From: JBHHZM01 sp046758065
Lineage (GTDB): Bacteria; Pseudomonadota; Alphaproteobacteria; JAAXGF01
Assembly: GCA_046758065.1 (NCBI GenBank)
Contig: JBHHZM010000126.1
Location: 1 to 8,917, forward strand
DNA: 8,917 bases
Direction of reading: 5' to 3'
Shown here: piece by piece, positions 6,825 through 8,917 of the stretch
How positions within the stretch are numbered: the stretch's first letter is position 1
Layout: every line of letters starts with the position of its first letter
Notes under the pieces: model-generated
Databases searched by the model: none
What the model saw: the letters and a program-made list of their open reading frames with translations, nothing else
Told to the model about the DNA's origin: nothing
Program-made: the position numbers and the translations under genes

Positions 6825-6852
6825 ATGATACACGAAATCGCCGCGCCGCCAA
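6825..6852 (-). promoter_or_regulatory. Candidate guaB promoter overlapping an inverted repeat
   Basis: On the minus strand TTGGCG (6847-6852) and TATCAT (6825-6830, five of six consensus bases) are 16 bases apart in the 58-base gap between rlmE and guaB. Transcription would begin near 6818, about 20 bases before guaB. The same segment carries an exact 8-base inverted repeat, 6817-6824 and 6843-6850, with an 18-base centre that holds the -10 box. This would let guaB-guaA be expressed separately from ppx-rlmE. Prediction only. Confidence 0.4.
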
Positions 6853-6855
6853 GCG

Positions 6856-7638
6856 TCATTCCCCCTGTTCCGGGCCGCTCGCCCGCTCGTCCTCGCCGCC
6901 GCCGCGGTAGCCCGTGGCAACCAGGTAGACCTCGCGCGATTCGGCGCGGCTCGCCGGCGGCTTGGCATGCCTGACCGTGGCGAAGCGCCGTTTGACCCGG
7001 GCCAGCAGTTCGGTCTCGGCGCCGCCCTTGAGCGCCTTGCAGACGAAGGTGCCGCCCGGGGCCAGTACCGCCTCGGCAAAGACGAGCGCCGCCTCGCAGA
7101 GCGCCGTGACCCGCAGGTGGTCGGTCGCCCGGTGGCCGGTCGCCAGCGCGGCCATGTCGCTCAGCACCGCGTCGGCCGACCCGCCGAGAGCGGCGCGCGT
7201 CCGCGCCGGCATGTCGGGCGCGAGGGCGTCGCCCTCGATCGTCACGACGCCGGGGACGGGATCGAACGGCTGGAGGTCGATCGCGACGACGCGACCGCCG
7301 CCGGTCCGGTCCGCGCCGACGCGCGCCGCCGCAACCTGGCTCCAGCCGCCGGGCGCCGCCCCGAGGTCGACGACGCGCCGGCCGCGCGCCAGCAGATGGA
7401 AGCGTTCGTCGAGTTCGATCAGCTTGAAGGCGGCGCGCGAACGCCACCCCGCCTCGTGCGCCGCGGCGACGTAAGGATCGCGATGCTGGCGCTCGAGCCA
7501 GCGCTTCGACGAGGCGCTGCGCCCTTTCCCGCCACCCGAAAGGCCCTTGCGGGCGGCGGCGGCGCTGCGCCGTTTGCGTCCCCCCGGCACGGCGCCGTCA
7601 GGCCGGAAAACGGAGCGGCGCCGACGTCTCTCCGGCAT
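6856..7638 (-). CDS. rlmE: 23S rRNA (uridine-2'-O)-methyltransferase RlmE (FtsJ/RrmJ)
   Basis: It methylates the 2'-hydroxyl of U2552 (E. coli numbering) in the A-loop of 23S rRNA using S-adenosylmethionine, late in large-subunit assembly. The SAM motif DLGAAPGGWSQ is at 91-101. The K-D-K-E tetrad is visible as K72, D161, K201 and E236; the last two spacings, 40 and 35 residues, are the same as in E. coli (K38, D124, K164, E199). The protein is 260 residues against about 209 in E. coli, owing to a basic N-terminal tail of about 40 residues. From ATG 7638 the gene overlaps the end of ppx by 41 bases. GTG at 7588-7590 (Val17) would remove the overlap; neither start has a clear Shine-Dalgarno. 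The overlap indicates translational coupling with ppx. Confidence 0.96.
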   Translation of the reverse strand: MPERRRRRSVFRPDGAVPGGRKRRSAAAARKGLSGGGKGRSASSKRWLERQHRDPYVAAAHEAGWRSRAAFKLIELDERFHLLARGRRVVDLGAAPGGWSQVAAARVGADRTGGGRVVAIDLQPFDPVPGVVTIEGDALAPDMPARTRAALGGSADAVLSDMAALATGHRATDHLRVTALCEAALVFAEAVLAPGGTFVCKALKGGAETELLARVKRRFATVRHAKPPASRAESREVYLVATGYRGGGEDERASGPEQGE

Positions 7639-8644
7639 CGGCGCGGATCATGTCGAGCAGCATGCCTTCGCGCACGCCCCGGTCGGCAACGCGCAGGCTG
7701 CCGACCGGCCAGATGCGCCGGATCGCCGCGAGTATGGCGCAGCCGGCGATCACCAGGTCGGCGCGCTCGGGTCCGACCGTCGGGATCGCTGCGCGCCCGG
7801 CGCAGTCGAGCGCCAGCAAGCGGCACGACACCCGGGCGACGTCGTCGAAAGCGAGCCGCAGGCCGTCGACCCGGGCGCGGTCGTAGCGCGGCAGATCGAG
7901 ATGGACGCCCACCATGGTCGTCACCGTGCCCGAGGTGCCGAGCATCTGGACGCCGTTCCCGGCCACCGCCCGTGCGATGCCGTGCGCCGCGTCGAAGGCG
8001 GCGAGCAAACCGCCGACGTAGGCGATCATGTCGTCGTAGACCGCGCGGCTGACCCGGTCTCCGCCGTAAGCCTCGGCGAGCGTCACGACGCCGCAGGGCA
8101 GCGATGTCGAGGCGATCACCTCGGGCGGGGCGGCGTCCGCGCAGCGTAGCCAGACGATCTCGGTACTGCCGCCGCCGACATCGAAGACCAGCGCCCGCCG
8201 GGCATCGTGGTCGATCAGCGGCAGGCATCCGGCAAGTGCGAGCCGGGCTTCCTCGCGAGCCGGGATGATTTCGAGTGCGATCCCGGTCTCGGCGACCGCG
8301 CGGTCGAGAAATTCGTCGCAGTTGGCGGCCCGGCGGCAGGCCTCGGTGGCGACGCTGCGCAGACGGGTGACTCCGCGACGCCGCGCCTTTCCGGCGCAGA
8401 CGCCGAGCGCGGCGATGGCGCGCTCCATTGCCGGTTCGGAAAGCCGCCCGCGCGCGCCCAGCCCCTCGCCGAGGCGGACGATACGCGAGAACGCACCGAT
8501 CACGCGGAAACCGTCGTCGCGGGCGCGGGCCATGAGCATGCGGCAGTTGTTGGTGCCGAGGTCGATGGCGGCGTAGACCGGCGACGACGCGCGACGCCCG
8601 CGTCCCCCCCGCTCGGTCTTCCCCCCCGCTCGTGGCGGTTCCAA
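7598..8644 (-). CDS. ppx: Exopolyphosphatase / pppGpp phosphohydrolase (Ppx/GppA family)
   Basis: The family belongs to the ASKHA fold and hydrolyses terminal phosphate from polyphosphate, or converts pppGpp to ppGpp. The two activities cannot be told apart by eye. Counting from TTG 8642-8644, the phosphate-1 motif DLGTNN is at 28-33, ATEACRRA at 99-106, the catalytic-region EE of IPAREEARLA at 131-132, and phosphate-2 FDVGGGSTE at 154-162. With 348 residues it has the two ASKHA domains and lacks the C-terminal HD-like region of the 500-residue enterobacterial enzymes. I prefer TTG because GGGGAGG (8650-8656) ends five bases upstream. ATG 8678-8680 in the same frame adds 12 residues but has no Shine-Dalgarno. 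It is the first gene of the leftward cluster, and its end overlaps rlmE. Coupling to guaB and guaA fits a link between GTP and (p)ppGpp metabolism. Confidence 0.94.
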   Translation of the reverse strand: MEPPRAGGKTERGGRGRRASSPVYAAIDLGTNNCRMLMARARDDGFRVIGAFSRIVRLGEGLGARGRLSEPAMERAIAALGVCAGKARRRGVTRLRSVATEACRRAANCDEFLDRAVAETGIALEIIPAREEARLALAGCLPLIDHDARRALVFDVGGGSTEIVWLRCADAAPPEVIASTSLPCGVVTLAEAYGGDRVSRAVYDDMIAYVGGLLAAFDAAHGIARAVAGNGVQMLGTSGTVTTMVGVHLDLPRYDRARVDGLRLAFDDVARVSCRLLALDCAGRAAIPTVGPERADLVIAGCAILAAIRRIWPVGSLRVADRGVREGMLLDMIRADAGETSAPLRFPA

Positions 8645-8696
8645 CTGCGCCTCCCCTGAGATGCGCGCGGCGGCTGTCATGACGCCGCGTCTTACG

Positions 8697-8725
8697 TCTA
8701 TAACAGACTTGCGACGGCGGGGAAG
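8697..8725 (-). promoter_or_regulatory. Weak candidate promoter for the ppx-rlmE-guaBA cluster
   Basis: TATAGA at 8697-8702 on the minus strand is a good -10, but the base run 17 positions upstream (CTTCCC, 8720-8725) is a poor -35. A start near 8690 would leave a leader of about 45 bases before the preferred TTG start of ppx, or about 10 before the ATG at 8680. This favours the TTG start. Confidence 0.3.
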
Positions 8726-8789
8726 CGCTGGTCGCGAACATTTGACCGCCGCGCCGGCCGGGAGCGGCGCAAGCCGCCGGCGCCTCGCC

Positions 8790-8818
8790 TTGACAGGTCC
8801 CCGGCGCCTTCCTAAGTT
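8790..8818 (+). promoter_or_regulatory. Promoter of the tRNA-Gln gene
   Basis: A perfect TTGACA at 8790-8795 is followed after 17 bases by TAAGTT at 8813-8818. Transcription would begin about 18 bases before the mature tRNA. Perfect -35 boxes with relaxed -10 boxes are common at stable RNA genes of alphaproteobacteria. Confidence 0.6.
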
Positions 8819-8843
8819 CGCTGCGCGCGCCGGCGCCGTCCCC

Positions 8844-8917
8844 TGGGGGATAGTTTAACGGTAGAACGAGCGGCTCTGACCCGCTTAGTCCTGGTTCGAA
8901 TCCAGGTCCCCCAGCCA
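8844..8917 (+). tRNA. tRNA-Gln, anticodon CUG
   Basis: The acceptor stem TGGGGGA (8844-8850) pairs with TCCCCCA (8907-8913), including the weak U1-A72 pair typical of glutamine tRNAs. The discriminator is G8914, and CCA is encoded at 8915-8917, the last bases of the window. The anticodon stem AGCGG/CCGCT encloses the loop CTCTGAC, so the anticodon is CTG, reading CAG. The T arm is CCTGG, TTCGAAT, CCAGG. No intron or mismatch in the stems is seen. It is transcribed away from ppx and has its own promoter. Confidence 0.97.

Noticed and set aside
6798..7079. Upstream extension of guaB to 7079
   Set aside because: It overlaps the conserved rlmE frame on the same strand and adds non-conserved Arg-rich sequence. 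The 486-residue form is the standard length.
8844..8917. tRNA-Gln acting as an amber suppressor for the TAG at 2896
   Set aside because: The anticodon is CTG, which reads CAG. A suppressor would need CTA.
1..8917. CRISPR array, insertion sequence, prophage or toxin-antitoxin module
   Set aside because: No regular spaced repeats, transposase, phage or toxin-like reading frame was found in any part of the window.

Overview
The window looks like a GC-rich alphaproteobacterial chromosome, probably from the Rhodospirillales or a relative. The grounds are the gene order ppx-rlmE-guaB-guaA, short Ppx and long-N-terminus RlmE proteins, heavy Arg/Ala codon use, and a CCA-encoding tRNA-Gln. The order within Alphaproteobacteria is an inference.

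Layout. Positions 1-847 (minus strand) hold an orphan ParA-type ATPase, with a possible small basic ORF running off the left edge behind it. No parB is visible. Positions 848-1519 are an AT-richer, gene-poor divergent region. It holds the parA promoter inside an inverted repeat, a candidate tiny transcription unit (promoter, Shine-Dalgarno, 19-codon ORF, GC hairpin), and a palindrome upstream of the next operon. Positions 1520-3672 (plus strand) are a two-gene catabolic-looking operon: an enolase-superfamily (mandelate racemase/muconate lactonizing type) sugar-acid dehydratase-like enzyme, then a 3-hydroxyisobutyrate dehydrogenase-family oxidoreductase. The second gene carries an in-frame TAG at codon 46 and is otherwise intact.

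Positions 3686-8680 (minus strand) are a housekeeping cluster transcribed towards the left: ppx/gppA, rlmE, guaB, guaA. GuaB makes XMP from IMP and GuaA makes GMP from XMP, the two committed steps of guanine nucleotide synthesis. Ppx/GppA acts on polyphosphate or pppGpp, and RlmE methylates 23S rRNA, so the cluster links GTP supply, stringent-response chemistry and ribosome maturation. The catabolic operon and guaA converge with only 13 bases between their stops. At the right edge, divergent from ppx, a tRNA-Gln(CUG) gene sits behind a TTGACA-type promoter and ends exactly at the window edge with its CCA.

The most notable item is the single amber codon in the dehydrogenase gene. TAG is used as a true stop by guaA and by the dehydrogenase gene itself, so reassignment is unlikely. 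A recent nonsense mutation, a sequence error or leaky readthrough are the live options. No CRISPR array, insertion sequence, prophage gene or recognisable new multi-gene system is visible.
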